This document shows positions 1-7,377 of a stretch of 64,000 bases of DNA, piece by piece; the first letter of the stretch is position 1; each line of letters opens with the position of its first letter. The notes under the pieces were generated by a model. The model ran no database searches. It was not told where the DNA came from and saw only the letters and a list, made by a program, of their open reading frames with translations. A program made the position numbers and the translations under genes. The stretch spans positions 1,178,001 to 1,242,000 of the forward strand of contig NZ_JAAZUH010000001.1 in assembly GCF_013185915.1 (NCBI RefSeq). Reading direction: 5' to 3'. The stretch is from Stenotrophomonas bentonitica (GTDB lineage: Bacteria > Pseudomonadota > Gammaproteobacteria > Xanthomonadales > Xanthomonadaceae).

Positions 1-146
1 TCCACGGCCACGCGCCGCACATAGTCCTGGGCGGCTTCCCCGGCGGCCCGTACTTCGGGCACGTCCAGGTCCAGCGCACGGAACGGTCGGTCCAGGCGCG
101 CCAGCAGATCGGTTCGTCGGGGGGAACGGGAGGCAAGATAAAGCAT
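1..146 (-). CDS. maf: Maf-family nucleotide pyrophosphatase, N-terminal part (runs off left edge)
   Basis: Only the first 48 codons are in the window; the gene reads leftward from the ATG at 146-144. The start [18 protein letters not shown] carries the Maf/YhdE signature (LAS-x-SPRR-x-x-LL) seen at the N-terminus of this family of cytoplasmic nucleoside triphosphate pyrophosphatases, which hydrolyse dTTP/UTP or modified nucleotides and were first linked to septum formation. The remaining catalytic part lies outside. It is divergent from the SIMPL-domain gene at 277. Confidence 0.85.
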   Translation of the reverse strand, partial: MLYLASRSPRRTDLLARLDRPFRALDLDVPEVRAAGEAAQDYVRRVAV

Positions 147-276
147 CGCGGAAGCATAACCTGCGCGCCCTGTCTGAATCGCGAGCAACCACACCCAATT
201 GCGTCCAACCCCTCCGTTTCTCACCAGACGTTCATCGCTCCGACACCAACCTCAACGCCTTCACAAGGAGATCCAC

Positions 277-1011
277 ATGCGTCGCAACGCTCTGTCCCCG
301 CTGCTGCTCGCCCTGTCGCTTGCCCTGGGAACCTCGATGACCGCCCACGCCCAGTCCCAACCCGCCATCGCCGTGCCGGCCGACGGCACCCTGCTCAACA
401 TTTCAGCCAACGCCGAAGCACGCCGCGTGCCCGATGTGGCCACGCTGTCGGCCGGGGTGGTTACCCAGGCCACCGACGGCAATACCGCCATGCGCCAGAA
501 CGCCGAGCAGATGGTGAAGGTGCTGGCCGCGATCAAGGCCGCCGGCATTGCCGAGCGCGACGTGCAGACCAGCGGGGTCAACCTCAGCCCGCAGTACCGC
601 TACGCCGAGAACGAGGCGCCGAAGATCACCGGCTACCAGGCCAGCAACACGGTCAGCCTGAAGGTGCGCGACATCGCCAAACTGGGCAAGGTGCTGGACG
701 CGCTGGCCGCACAGGGCGCCAACCAGATCAACGGTCCGCAGTTCGAGATCGACCAGCCCGAACCGGTCTATGACGAAGCCCGCCTGGCCGCGCTGAAGAA
801 GGCCCAGGCGCGTGCCGAAACCTACGCCAAGTCGCTGGGCCTGCGCGTGCGCCGGATCGTCAGCATCTCCGAAAGCGGCGGTGGCAACTTCCGCCCGGTG
901 ATGATGCGTGCTGCGGCCGCGCCGATGGCGGCGGACATTTCCACCCCGGTGTCGCCGGGCGAATCGACGGTGTCGGTGAACCTGGACGTGGTGTTCGACC
1001 TGGCCAGGTAA
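277..1011 (+). CDS. SIMPL (DUF541) domain periplasmic protein
   Basis: A 244-residue protein with a cleavable signal peptide (MRRNALSPLLLALSLALG, cleavage near AHAQ at about residue 26) followed by a SIMPL/DUF541 domain over the rest, recognised by the pattern I-S-A-N-A-E, then ...YRY...KITGYQASN and the conserved C-terminal A-R-A-x-x-x-A. Family members (BP26, E. coli YggE) are periplasmic or outer-membrane proteins linked to oxidative stress, with no agreed biochemical activity. The ATG at 277 is chosen because AAGGAG lies at 265-270 and the signal peptide begins there; an in-frame TTG at 199 would put 26 residues ahead of the signal peptide. A hairpin terminator follows at 1042. Confidence 0.88.
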   Translation: MRRNALSPLLLALSLALGTSMTAHAQSQPAIAVPADGTLLNISANAEARRVPDVATLSAGVVTQATDGNTAMRQNAEQMVKVLAAIKAAGIAERDVQTSGVNLSPQYRYAENEAPKITGYQASNTVSLKVRDIAKLGKVLDALAAQGANQINGPQFEIDQPEPVYDEARLAALKKAQARAETYAKSLGLRVRRIVSISESGGGNFRPVMMRAAAAPMAADISTPVSPGESTVSVNLDVVFDLAR

Positions 1012-1041
1012 ATCCGACAGCGGTCCACCGCTGGACAACGG

Positions 1042-1063
1042 GACGGCGCCTTCGGGCGCCGTC
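1042..1063 (+). terminator. Hairpin terminator after SIMPL gene
   Basis: Perfect 9-bp stem GACGGCGCC (1042-1050) / GGCGCCGTC (1055-1063) around a TTCG tetraloop, 30 bases after the stop codon. The T-run after it is weak (ATCCGTTT), so termination may be partial. Confidence 0.6.
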
Positions 1064-1232
1064 ATCCGTTTATGACCGGCAGCCAAACACCCACAGCGCC
1101 CCTGACTTCCAGCCCGTGCCCGGCTCCGGTAATCCTGTCATTGCGCGGCCCCGTCTTCTGCAGTCTGCAACCCCATCGGCCGCGCCCGTACGTTGATGTT
1201 CCCGCACGCACATCTGGCAAGGAGAGTGGCGC

Positions 1233-1889
1233 ATGGTCCGTACGCATCCCCCGGTGGTTCCGCTTCACATCGACGTCTCGCGCGTGCTCGGCTGGAGCAC
1301 CGCGCTGGCCCTGCATCTGCTCGCGCTGATGCTGCTGCTCATTCCGGCCGCCTACGTGGCCACACCGCTGCCGCGGGACCGCACGGTGATCAACATGATC
1401 CTCCCGCCAGTCACCCAGCCCGAACCGCCCCCGCCGCTGCCGCCTACCGAACCGGTGCCGGTCCGCGCCCCCACCACCACCCCACGCGTCGCTCCGCTGC
1501 CGCCGCCGACCGCCACGGCCGACGACGTGCTGGCCGTGCCCCCGCTGCCGGCCAGTGACATCCAGGCCCCGACCCTGGCCCCGGTGGAACCGGCGCCGGC
1601 GGCATCGGGTGAAGGCGTGCAGCTGCAGTACCGCTCGGCGCCGCCGCCCAGCTACCCGGTCGCCGCGATCCGTGCCGGCGAACAGGGCACGGTGGTGCTG
1701 CGGGTCCAGGTCGATGCCGAGGGTCGGCCGGCCAGAGTAGTGATCGAACGCAGCAGTGGCTCGCGGGTGCTGGACAACGCCGCCCGCCAGCAGGTGCTGC
1801 GCCACTGGCGCTTCGTGCCGGCGCAGGTCGACGGCCAGGCAGTGGCGGCCACCGGGTTGGTGCCGGTGAGTTTCTCACTTCCGGAATAA
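1233..1889 (+). CDS. tonB: Energy transducer TonB
   Basis: A 218-residue protein with the TonB layout: short cytoplasmic N-terminus, one membrane anchor at about residues 22-42 (WSTALALHLLALMLLLIPAA), a proline-rich periplasmic spacer (about 55-110, with EPPPPLPPTEPVPVRAP), and a C-terminal TonB domain (about 130-215) containing PPPSYPVAAIRAGEQGTVVL and the closing HWRFVPAQVDG region. It couples the inner-membrane proton-motive force, through ExbB/ExbD, to outer-membrane receptors. AAGGAG at 1219-1224 supports the ATG at 1233. exbB/exbD are not adjacent here. The next gene is a TonB-dependent receptor, but a terminator at 1898 separates them, so they are probably separate transcription units. 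Confidence 0.9.
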   Translation: MVRTHPPVVPLHIDVSRVLGWSTALALHLLALMLLLIPAAYVATPLPRDRTVINMILPPVTQPEPPPPLPPTEPVPVRAPTTTPRVAPLPPPTATADDVLAVPPLPASDIQAPTLAPVEPAPAASGEGVQLQYRSAPPPSYPVAAIRAGEQGTVVLRVQVDAEGRPARVVIERSSGSRVLDNAARQQVLRHWRFVPAQVDGQAVAATGLVPVSFSLPE

Positions 1890-1897
1890 CCCCGATT

Positions 1898-1932
1898 AGT
1901 GGGGAAAACTCAAGCGGGTTTTCCCCACTTTT
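1898..1932 (+). terminator. Rho-independent terminator after tonB
   Basis: Stem AGTGGGGAAAAC (1898-1909) / GTTTTCCCCACT (1918-1929), a perfect 12-bp inverted repeat with an 8-base loop, followed by a short T-run (1929-1932), 8 bases after the tonB stop. Confidence 0.85.
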
Positions 1933-2074
1933 AGACAGAGGTCACGATTGACGCGAATTAAGCAATTTTTCACGACTACGTCACCTGTTGGAAACCTAGA
2001 TTGTCGCCGACGCTCCGCATAGACGGCTGCGCCCGACGACTTAATACGTAGGTTTTCCAGTCAGGAGAGAAACT

Positions 2075-4900
2075 GTGAAATACCCGATCCAACGGCTCTA
2101 CAGCAGCCGCCGCAACAACCTGGCCCAATCCGTATCCGCCGTACTCACCGGCAGCGTGCTGCTGCTGGCCGGCGCCTTCGCCTCCTCCTCCGCGTTTGCC
2201 CAGGAGCAGGCCACCAACCTGGACCGGATCACGGTCACCGGGTCCAATATTCCCCGTACCAATACCGAAACCCCCTCCCCGGTGCAGGTGGTAACGCGCC
2301 AGGACATCGACCGCAGTGGCAAGACCACCGTGGCCGAATACCTGCAGACGCTGACCTCCGACGGTGCCGGCTCCATCCCCAAGACCTTCGGCAACGGCTT
2401 CGCCGGCGGCGGCGCGGGCATCTCGCTGCGCGGCCTGGGCGCCGGCTCCACGCTGGTGCTGTTGAACGGCCGCCGCATGGCCACCTATGGCCTGGCCGAT
2501 GACGGCCAGAAGGTCTTCACCGACCTGAGCACCATTCCGCTGGACGCGGTCGAGCGCGTGGAAGTGCTGAAGGACGGCGCCTCGGCGATCTATGGTTCCG
2601 ACGCCATCGCCGGCGTGGTCAACATCATCCTGCGCAGCGACTTCGACGGCGTGATCCTGCGCGGTTCGTATGGCCTGTCCGGCGACAGCGACGGCGACGC
2701 CAAGAAGGCCACCCTGACCGCCGGTACCGGTGACATCGCCACGGACGGCTGGAACGCGTTCTTCAGCCTGGACGTGGGCAAGACCGACGCGATCAAGATC
2801 AGCGACCGCAAGAACCGCGACTGGATCGGCACGGGCGACCTGCGCCCGTGGGGCATCAGCGCGCAGGATTCGCAGTTCCTCGGCGGCGCCTTCCTCAATG
2901 GCGGTACCAGCGGCGGCGCCGGCCCGAATGGTTCGGTGTTCGATGACCGCCTGGTCGATGACGACAATCCGGCGTTCCTGGTCCCGCTGCCCGGCTGCCA
3001 GGGCTTGACCACCATCCCGGGCCAGACCGACGCGTCCATCGCCGAGGATGGCTGCCTGTGGAACCCGGCGCAGCTGTACCGCGACCTGAGCCCGAAAGAG
3101 GAATACGTCAACGTGTTCGGCCGCGCCAGCTTCGCTTACGGCGAAGGCGGCGAGATCTACACCGAGATCGGTTACTCCAAGAAGGAAACGGTGTTCAGCA
3201 ACACGCCGTCGGGTGTGTCCGGCAGCTGGGGCTATCCCGGTGGCCCGGTCAACGCCAGCAGCGGCCCCGGCGCCGTGGTACTGAACCCGGCCCACCCGGA
3301 CAACGTGATCCCCGGCCAGGCCTCACGCCTGCGCTATTCGGCCTGGGACGTCGGTCCGCGCGTGACCACCAACACCAATGAGTTCACCCGCTTCCTGGTC
3401 GGCACCAAGGGCAACTGGGGCGAGTGGGGTTATGACACCGCCTACCTCCATTCGAGCACCAACCTGGTCAACAAGCGCACCGGCTTCCTGCGCTACAGCG
3501 CCGTGCAGTGCGCACTGGGCGACCCGAACTGCGCCGGTGGCGTGTGGCGCATCGGTGACAACGCGGGCCAGAATTCGCAGGCCCTGTACGACTACATTTC
3601 GCCGGAAATCCAGGCCAACGCCAAGTCCAGCCTGGACATGTTCGACTTCACCGTGTCGCGCAGCCTGATGGACCTCAAGGGCGGCCCGCTCGGTCTGGCA
3701 ATCGGTACCGAGTGGCGCAAGACCAGCAACAGCCTTACCCCGCAGACCTACACCGACGTGGGCGACATCATCGGCCTGGGCTACTCGGCCTATGACGGCA
3801 CCCAGAACGTCTATGCCGGTTACGTCGAGTTGTCCGCACCGGTGCTGGAACAGCTGGAACTGTCCGGCGCGGTCCGCTACGACAAGTACGAAAGCGGTGA
3901 CGGCAAGGCCACCCCGAAGCTGGGTGTGAAGTGGACGCCGGTGGACTGGGTCGCCCTGCGCGCCACCTACGCCGAAGGCTTCCGCGCCCCGAACCCGGCC
4001 GAGAACGGTGACGGCGGCCTGGCTGCCTTCTCCACCGCCCGCGACCCGGTGCGCTGCGCGGTCAGCCCCCCGGCCGATGCGACCACCAACTGCGGTGCGC
4101 GTCCGGTGGCCATCATCACCAGCCCGAACCCGGACCTGGTGCCGGAAGAGTCCAAGAGCTACTCGTTCGGCATCGTGCTGCAGCCCACTGCCACCACCTC
4201 GCTGACCGTGGACGCCTGGGAAATCAAGCGCACCAATGAAATCGCGCAGGGCAGCACGGCCGACGCGATCGCGGCGGGCGACGTGCTGCGCGACACCGAC
4301 CTGATCAACGGCATTCCCGGCACCGGCACCATCCTGGCGGTCAACACCGCCTACGTGAACGCCAACTCGTCGCGGGTCCGCGGTATCGACACCGATATCC
4401 GCCAGACCTTCGACATCGGCCCGGGCCAGCTGGAAATGGACCTGCAGTGGAGCCACGTGCTCAAGTTCGAGCGCACCGAAGGCGACACCACGGTCGACTA
4501 CGTCGGCACCCACGGCAACTGCGACGTCACCAACTGCATCGGCACGCCGGAAGACCGCGTCAACTTCGGCACCACCTGGAAGCAGGACGCGTGGAGCGTG
4601 AGCGGCATCGTCAACTACATCAGCAGCCTGGAGAACAAGGACAAGCGCGGTGGCGACTATCTCGCGTTCTACGCCGACGGCACGCCGGTGGAGAAGATCG
4701 CCTCGTTCACCACGTTCGACCTGTCCGGTCGCTACAACATCACCGACGCGTTCGAACTCAACGCTTCGGTGCAGAACGTGTTCGACCGGACCGCACCGCT
4801 GGATCCGACCACCTACGGTGGCGTGAACTACAACCCGCTGCACTTCAGCGGCGCCATCGGCCGCTACTTCACCATCGGCGCGAAGTACACCTTCAACTGA
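2075..4900 (+). CDS. TonB-dependent outer-membrane receptor
   Basis: A 941-residue receptor with a long signal peptide ending near AFAQ (about residue 42), a TonB-box-like stretch LDRITVTGSNI, an N-terminal plug (about 55-175, with PVQVVTRQDIDRSG, LRGLG and VERVEVLKDGASAIYGSDAI) and a C-terminal beta-barrel (about 180-941) that ends with the aromatic YFTIGAKYTFN typical of outer-membrane barrels. Start is GTG at 2075 behind CAGGAGAG. Substrate cannot be told from sequence: no siderophore or carbohydrate-use genes are adjacent. The size and motifs match the large xanthomonad receptors used for plant glycans, peptides or metals. Flanked by its own terminator at 4919; transcription is probably monocistronic. 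Confidence 0.88.
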   Translation: MKYPIQRLYSSRRNNLAQSVSAVLTGSVLLLAGAFASSSAFAQEQATNLDRITVTGSNIPRTNTETPSPVQVVTRQDIDRSGKTTVAEYLQTLTSDGAGSIPKTFGNGFAGGGAGISLRGLGAGSTLVLLNGRRMATYGLADDGQKVFTDLSTIPLDAVERVEVLKDGASAIYGSDAIAGVVNIILRSDFDGVILRGSYGLSGDSDGDAKKATLTAGTGDIATDGWNAFFSLDVGKTDAIKISDRKNRDWIGTGDLRPWGISAQDSQFLGGAFLNGGTSGGAGPNGSVFDDRLVDDDNPAFLVPLPGCQGLTTIPGQTDASIAEDGCLWNPAQLYRDLSPKEEYVNVFGRASFAYGEGGEIYTEIGYSKKETVFSNTPSGVSGSWGYPGGPVNASSGPGAVVLNPAHPDNVIPGQASRLRYSAWDVGPRVTTNTNEFTRFLVGTKGNWGEWGYDTAYLHSSTNLVNKRTGFLRYSAVQCALGDPNCAGGVWRIGDNAGQNSQALYDYISPEIQANAKSSLDMFDFTVSRSLMDLKGGPLGLAIGTEWRKTSNSLTPQTYTDVGDIIGLGYSAYDGTQNVYAGYVELSAPVLEQLELSGAVRYDKYESGDGKATPKLGVKWTPVDWVALRATYAEGFRAPNPAENGDGGLAAFSTARDPVRCAVSPPADATTNCGARPVAIITSPNPDLVPEESKSYSFGIVLQPTATTSLTVDAWEIKRTNEIAQGSTADAIAAGDVLRDTDLINGIPGTGTILAVNTAYVNANSSRVRGIDTDIRQTFDIGPGQLEMDLQWSHVLKFERTEGDTTVDYVGTHGNCDVTNCIGTPEDRVNFGTTWKQDAWSVSGIVNYISSLENKDKRGGDYLAFYADGTPVEKIASFTTFDLSGRYNITDAFELNASVQNVFDRTAPLDPTTYGGVNYNPLHFSGAIGRYFTIGAKYTFN

Positions 4901-4918
4901 TCGGTGCAGGTGTGAAAC

Positions 4919-4949
4919 GGAAAAGCCCGGGCTCTTGCCCGGGCTTTTT
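4919..4949 (+). terminator. Rho-independent terminator after the TonB-dependent receptor
   Basis: Stem AAAAGCCCGGG (4921-4931) / CCCGGGCTTTTT (4938-4949) with loop CTCTTG and a T-run, 20 bases after the stop codon. Confidence 0.9.
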
Positions 4950-4970
4950 CAATGCAGGTCCCAGAAGGGC

Positions 4971-5129
4971 GGTAGAGTCGCGCCACAGCCGACTGCCGAT
5001 AGCACCACCGCATTCGGTTATGGCATCGCAGTGATCGGAATCGCGTCTCCGTCAGCGCCTGATTGCACGGGTCCATGCGTCAAAGCGATCGCATGCGTGG
5101 TCGGCGGCCGTTTGGGAACCGGCCCTACC
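4971..5129. repeat. Long intergenic repeat R1 (GTAG...CTACC type)
   Basis: About 159 bases, beginning GGTAGAGTCGCG and ending GGCCCTACC. It is closely similar along its whole length to R3 (5978-6138) in the same orientation; its 5' part also matches R2 (5154-5220) and its 3' part matches R4 (5873-5940). The GTAG head and CTAC tail look like two facing SMAG-type REP ends with a conserved middle. No convincing gene lies between the receptor terminator and the symE-like gene, so this 600-base gap is mostly repeat DNA. Confidence 0.75.
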
Positions 5130-5153
5130 GCTGTCAACAGGTTGCCGGGCTTT

Positions 5154-5220
5154 GGTAGGGTCGCGCCCCAGCCGACTGCCGATAGCAGCCCCGCGCCCGA
5201 TGGCGCATTGCACTGATCGG
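5154..5220. repeat. Partial intergenic repeat R2
   Basis: GGTAGGGTCGCGCCCCAGCC and the following bases repeat the first half of R1 and R3 (shared core CAGCCGACTGCCGATAGCA), then diverge after TGCACTGATCGG. Confidence 0.7.
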
Positions 5221-5508
5221 CACAATGGCTCCAACCGCACGCGCGATCCGAGCCAAAAGCGGCAAGGAATCAATCGGCTAATCTCGATAAGAGAAACCCC
5301 GAACACGCTCCGTTGCGATGCGCATCACGCTCCGCAACACCTCGCCAGCACAACACCTCTCGAGCCATTTCGAGTGGTTTACGACATTGCATTAGGCGCA
5401 GCCAATCGAATTGCCCGATTCAACAGAAAACACCGACTAGAAGCATCTGCAACAGATCGGCAGGGTGGGCCTGAGTCTAAAAGCTCCGCAATTAAACAAG
5501 CCCCCGAC

Positions 5509-5531
5509 TCCCTCGCCATCCCGGCGAGGGA
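5509..5531 (+). promoter_or_regulatory. Hairpin in the leader of the symE-like gene
   Basis: Perfect 9-bp inverted repeat TCCCTCGCC (5509-5517) / GGCGAGGGA (5523-5531) with a 5-base loop, ending about 8 bases before the ribosome binding site (CAGGAGAGG, 5539-5546) of the gene at 5553. If transcribed it would sit just upstream of the Shine-Dalgarno; whether it regulates translation is only a guess. The 300 bases upstream (5221-5508) hold no recognisable gene. Confidence 0.4.
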
Positions 5532-5552
5532 GACATCCAGGAGAGGCCTACC

Positions 5553-5837
5553 ATGTCTGACCACGAACGCGATTCATCTGTTGCCACCCCACCCCGTGTG
5601 ATCTACCACTGGAACACGCCCCGCAGCGTGCTGGTGGGCTCGCTGTACCACGACGAGCACGAGCCCGAGCCGGGCGAATTGTTGGTCCCCTCCGTACACC
5701 TGCGCGGCATGTGGCTCAAGACCGCAGGCATCGAAACAGGCGCACGCCTGAGCGTGCACATCGCCTCCGGCTGCGTGCTGCTGCGAAGCAGGAAACCAGT
5801 GCGCGTGGCCTGTCGCCGCCCGGGCTGGTACACCTAA
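5553..5837 (+). CDS. SymE-like type I toxin-antitoxin family protein
   Basis: A 94-residue protein whose C-terminal half matches the SymE pattern: P-S-V-H-L-R-G-M-W-L then AGIETGARLSVHIASGCVLL. SymE family members fold like AbrB/MazE; E. coli SymE is an SOS-induced toxin that condenses the nucleoid or cleaves RNA and is held down by an antisense RNA, SymR. ATG at 5553 follows CAGGAGAGG. An antisense RNA over the start could exist here but I cannot demonstrate one. The gene sits alone between blocks of intergenic repeats (R1/R2 on the left, a SMAG, R4 and R3 on the right), and the protein is acidic at the N-terminus and basic at the C-terminus. Toxicity in this organism is unproven. Confidence 0.7.
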   Translation: MSDHERDSSVATPPRVIYHWNTPRSVLVGSLYHDEHEPEPGELLVPSVHLRGMWLKTAGIETGARLSVHIASGCVLLRSRKPVRVACRRPGWYT

Positions 5838-5841
5838 CCGC

Positions 5842-5868
5842 GTAGAGCCGGGCTCTGCCCGGCTCTAC
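5842..5868. repeat. SMAG-type REP palindrome
   Basis: GTAGAGCCGGGCTCTGCCC followed by GGCTCTAC: a near-perfect palindrome with the GTAG head that defines the SMAG family of Stenotrophomonas REPs. It lies 4 bases after the stop codon of the symE-like gene and may also act as its transcript 3' end. Confidence 0.85.
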
Positions 5869-5872
5869 CTTG

Positions 5873-5940
5873 ATTGCACGGGTCCATGCGCAAAAGGGAT
5901 CGCGCACAATCCTGGCGGTCGTTTGGGAAGCGACCCTACC
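5873..5940. repeat. Partial intergenic repeat R4
   Basis: Starts ATTGCACGGGTCCATGCG and ends GCGACCCTACC; repeats the second half of R1 and R3 with several substitutions. Confidence 0.7.
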
Positions 5941-5977
5941 ACCGAGCGCTCCGGTCGATCCATCGGGATGCATCCCC

Positions 5978-6138
5978 GGTAGAGTCGCGCCCCAGCCGAC
6001 TGCCGATGGCAACACCGCACCCGGTGATGGCATTGCAGTGATCCGGAGTCGCGTCTCCGTCAGGCGCCTGATCGCACGGGTCCATGCGTCAAAGTGATCG
6101 CGTGCGAGGTCGGCGGCCGTTTGGGAACCGGCCCTACC
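5978..6138. repeat. Long intergenic repeat R3
   Basis: About 161 bases, GGTAGAGTCGCGCCCCAGCC to GGCCCTACC, a second full copy of R1 in the same orientation. Together with R4 and the SMAG it fills the 375-base gap between the symE-like gene and the tRNA; no coding gene is evident in it. Confidence 0.75.
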
Positions 6139-6174
6139 AGTGACCCGCGAGATTCGGGCGCGTTCCACGCGGAC

Positions 6175-6204
6175 AAAAAAAAAGCCTCGCATCGCTGCGA
6201 GGCT
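6175..6204 (-). terminator. Rho-independent terminator of tRNA-Asn
   Basis: On the minus strand, stem AGCCTCGC / GCGAGGCT (6204-6197 with 6190-6183) around a 6-base loop, followed by a run of nine T (6183-6175), starting 10 bases beyond the CCA end of the tRNA. Confidence 0.9.
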
Positions 6205-6213
6205 CTCAAAACT

Positions 6214-6290
6214 TGGCGCCCGAAGTTGGACTCGAACCAACGACCCCCTGATTAACAGTCAAGTGCTCTAACCGGCTGAGCTATTCGGGC
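6214..6290 (-). tRNA. tRNA-Asn (GTT)
   Basis: 77 bases on the minus strand, from GCCCGAATAGCTCAGC to the encoded CCA end (TTCGGGCGCCA). The 7-bp acceptor stem pairs GCCCGAA with TTCGGGC; D-loop AGCTCAGCCGGTTAGAGC, anticodon stem-loop ACTGTTAATCA with GTT at 6256-6254, and T-arm GTTCGAGTCCAAC are all present. A promoter lies just upstream and a terminator downstream, so it is a single-gene unit. There is no integrase or attachment-site duplication next to it. Confidence 0.97.
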
Positions 6291-6299
6291 GGGGTGCGC

Positions 6300-6327
6300 A
6301 TTGTAACCGGCTTTTTGCTGCTTGTAA
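6300..6327 (-). promoter_or_regulatory. Sigma-70-type promoter of tRNA-Asn
   Basis: Reading on the minus strand: -35 TTACAA (6327-6322), a 16-base spacer, -10 TACAAT (6305-6300), then 9 bases to the first base of the tRNA. Spacing and distance fit a stable-RNA promoter. Confidence 0.65.
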
Positions 6328-6347
6328 CCCTTCCGCGCGTAATTTCT

Positions 6348-6818
6348 TCACGCGCGGTGATACGGATGGTTGGTCAGCATCGCCGCAGCGCGGTACAGCT
6401 GCTCGGCCACCACCAGGCGTACCAGCATGTGCGGCAGGGTCAGCGGGCCGATCGACCATTTCTCATCGGCCAGCGCGGAGACTTCGGCTGAATGCCCTTC
6501 CGGGCCGCCGATCAAAAACGCCAGGTCGCGGCCCTGCCCGCGCCAGTGCTCCAGCCGCTGCGCCAGCTGTTCAGAGCTGAGCTGTTTGCCGGGCACGTCC
6601 AGCGCCACCACGTAGGCGTTCTTGGGCAGCGCGGCGATTACCCGCTTGCCTTCGTCGTCCGTGGCGCGACGCGCGTCGCGGCCCTTGCCGCGCAGGCCGG
6701 GTTCGATCTCCACCAGCTCGAACGGCAGCCAGTGCGACAGCCGCTTCTGGTACTCGGCAAAGCCCTGCGCCACCCAGCTGGGCGCGCGTTCGCCGGTGGC
6801 GATCAACCTGGCTTTCAT
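6348..6818 (-). CDS. rlmH: 23S rRNA (pseudouridine(1915)-N3)-methyltransferase RlmH
   Basis: A 156-residue SPOUT-fold methyltransferase that methylates pseudouridine 1915 in helix 69 of 23S rRNA in assembled ribosomes. The N-terminus MKARLIATGERAPSWV, the C-terminal knot motif LIGGPEG (about residues 102-108) and the basic end LTNHPYHRA are typical, and the length is the family norm. Of two nearby ATGs, 6818 is chosen: AAGGAG ends 7 bases before it, whereas it sits only 1 base from the ATG at 6824. Last gene of the leftward leuS-lptE-holA-nadD-rsfS-rlmH series, a conserved gammaproteobacterial order. An inverted repeat (6837-6865) lies just before its ribosome binding site. Confidence 0.95.
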   Translation of the reverse strand: MKARLIATGERAPSWVAQGFAEYQKRLSHWLPFELVEIEPGLRGKGRDARRATDDEGKRVIAALPKNAYVVALDVPGKQLSSEQLAQRLEHWRGQGRDLAFLIGGPEGHSAEVSALADEKWSIGPLTLPHMLVRLVVAEQLYRAAAMLTNHPYHRA

Positions 6819-6836
6819 CCTCATGCTCCTTGAAAT

Positions 6837-6865
6837 GACAACGGCGCCACCGGGGCGCCGTTGTC
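6837..6865. promoter_or_regulatory. Intergenic inverted repeat between rsfS and rlmH
   Basis: Perfect 12-bp arms GACAACGGCGCC (6837-6848) / GGCGCCGTTGTC (6854-6865) with a 5-base loop. There is no T-run, so it may be a processing site or attenuator rather than a terminator. Confidence 0.45.
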
Positions 6866-6884
6866 GCTACTGCGTGCGCGGGAT

Positions 6885-7319
6885 TCAGCGCGCGGCGTAG
6901 TCGTCTTCGTCTGCTTCGTCGTCCAGCAGGGTCGGGCCCTGGTCGCCCACGGTCCACAGACGCTCCAGCGCATAGAACTCGCGTACGCGCGGCAGCATCA
7001 CGTGCACCACCACGTCGCCCAGGTCGACCAGCACCCACTCGGCTTCGCGCTCGCCTTCCACGCCCAGCGGCATGGTGCCAAGCTGCTTGGCGAACTTCAC
7101 CACTTCGTCGGCAATGGACTTCACGTGGCGGCTGGAGGTGCCCGACGCGATCACCATGAAATCGGTGACGCTGGACTTGCCGATCACGTCGATCTCCACG
7201 ACGTCCTTGGCCTTCAGTTCTGCGGTGGCGTTACGCACGCACTCGAGCAGTGCTTCGGTGGACGGCGCCGGATTCGAAAATTCGACCTTGATGGTCTGGG
7301 GCTGGACTTGGTCGCTCAA
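6885..7319 (-). CDS. rsfS: Ribosome silencing factor RsfS
   Basis: A 144-residue member of the RsfS/Iojap family, which binds uL14 on the 50S subunit and blocks subunit joining during starvation or slow growth. The core from about residue 24 to 125 shows the family pattern A-x-D-V-V-E-I-D-V, TDFMVIASGTSSRHVKSIAD and EAEWVLVDLGDVVVHVM. An acidic tail (LLDDEADEDDYAAR) follows. It lies between nadD and rlmH as in most gammaproteobacteria, 58 bases after nadD, so it is probably cotranscribed with it. Confidence 0.95.
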   Translation of the reverse strand: MSDQVQPQTIKVEFSNPAPSTEALLECVRNATAELKAKDVVEIDVIGKSSVTDFMVIASGTSSRHVKSIADEVVKFAKQLGTMPLGVEGEREAEWVLVDLGDVVVHVMLPRVREFYALERLWTVGDQGPTLLDDEADEDDYAAR

Positions 7320-7377
7320 AGCAGGGGGACTCTATAGATTTGGGGGCGATTATACGGGTCCAGCGACCTGAACGGGT

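Noticed and set aside
1947..1975. TTGACG as a -35 box of the receptor promoter
   Set aside because: No acceptable -10 hexamer at 16-18 bases.
1990..2058. Leader inverted repeat GGAAACCT / AGGTTTTCC before the TonB-dependent receptor
   Set aside because: One unpaired base and a 50-base loop; no known riboswitch fold recognised.
1976..3295. Leftward 439-codon frame inside the TonB-dependent receptor
   Set aside because: Antisense shadow; the receptor has signal peptide, plug and barrel in frame.
5152..5601. Rightward 149-codon frame before symE
   Set aside because: Runs through repeat R2 and the hairpin; no homologous pattern, and it overlaps the symE start out of frame.
4971..6138. Possible CRISPR array
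   Set aside because: Only two full and two partial copies, long units, no regular spacers and no cas genes.
6214..6290. tRNA-Asn as integration site for an island
   Set aside because: No integrase or repeated tRNA end nearby, and the T3SS lies 16 kb away.
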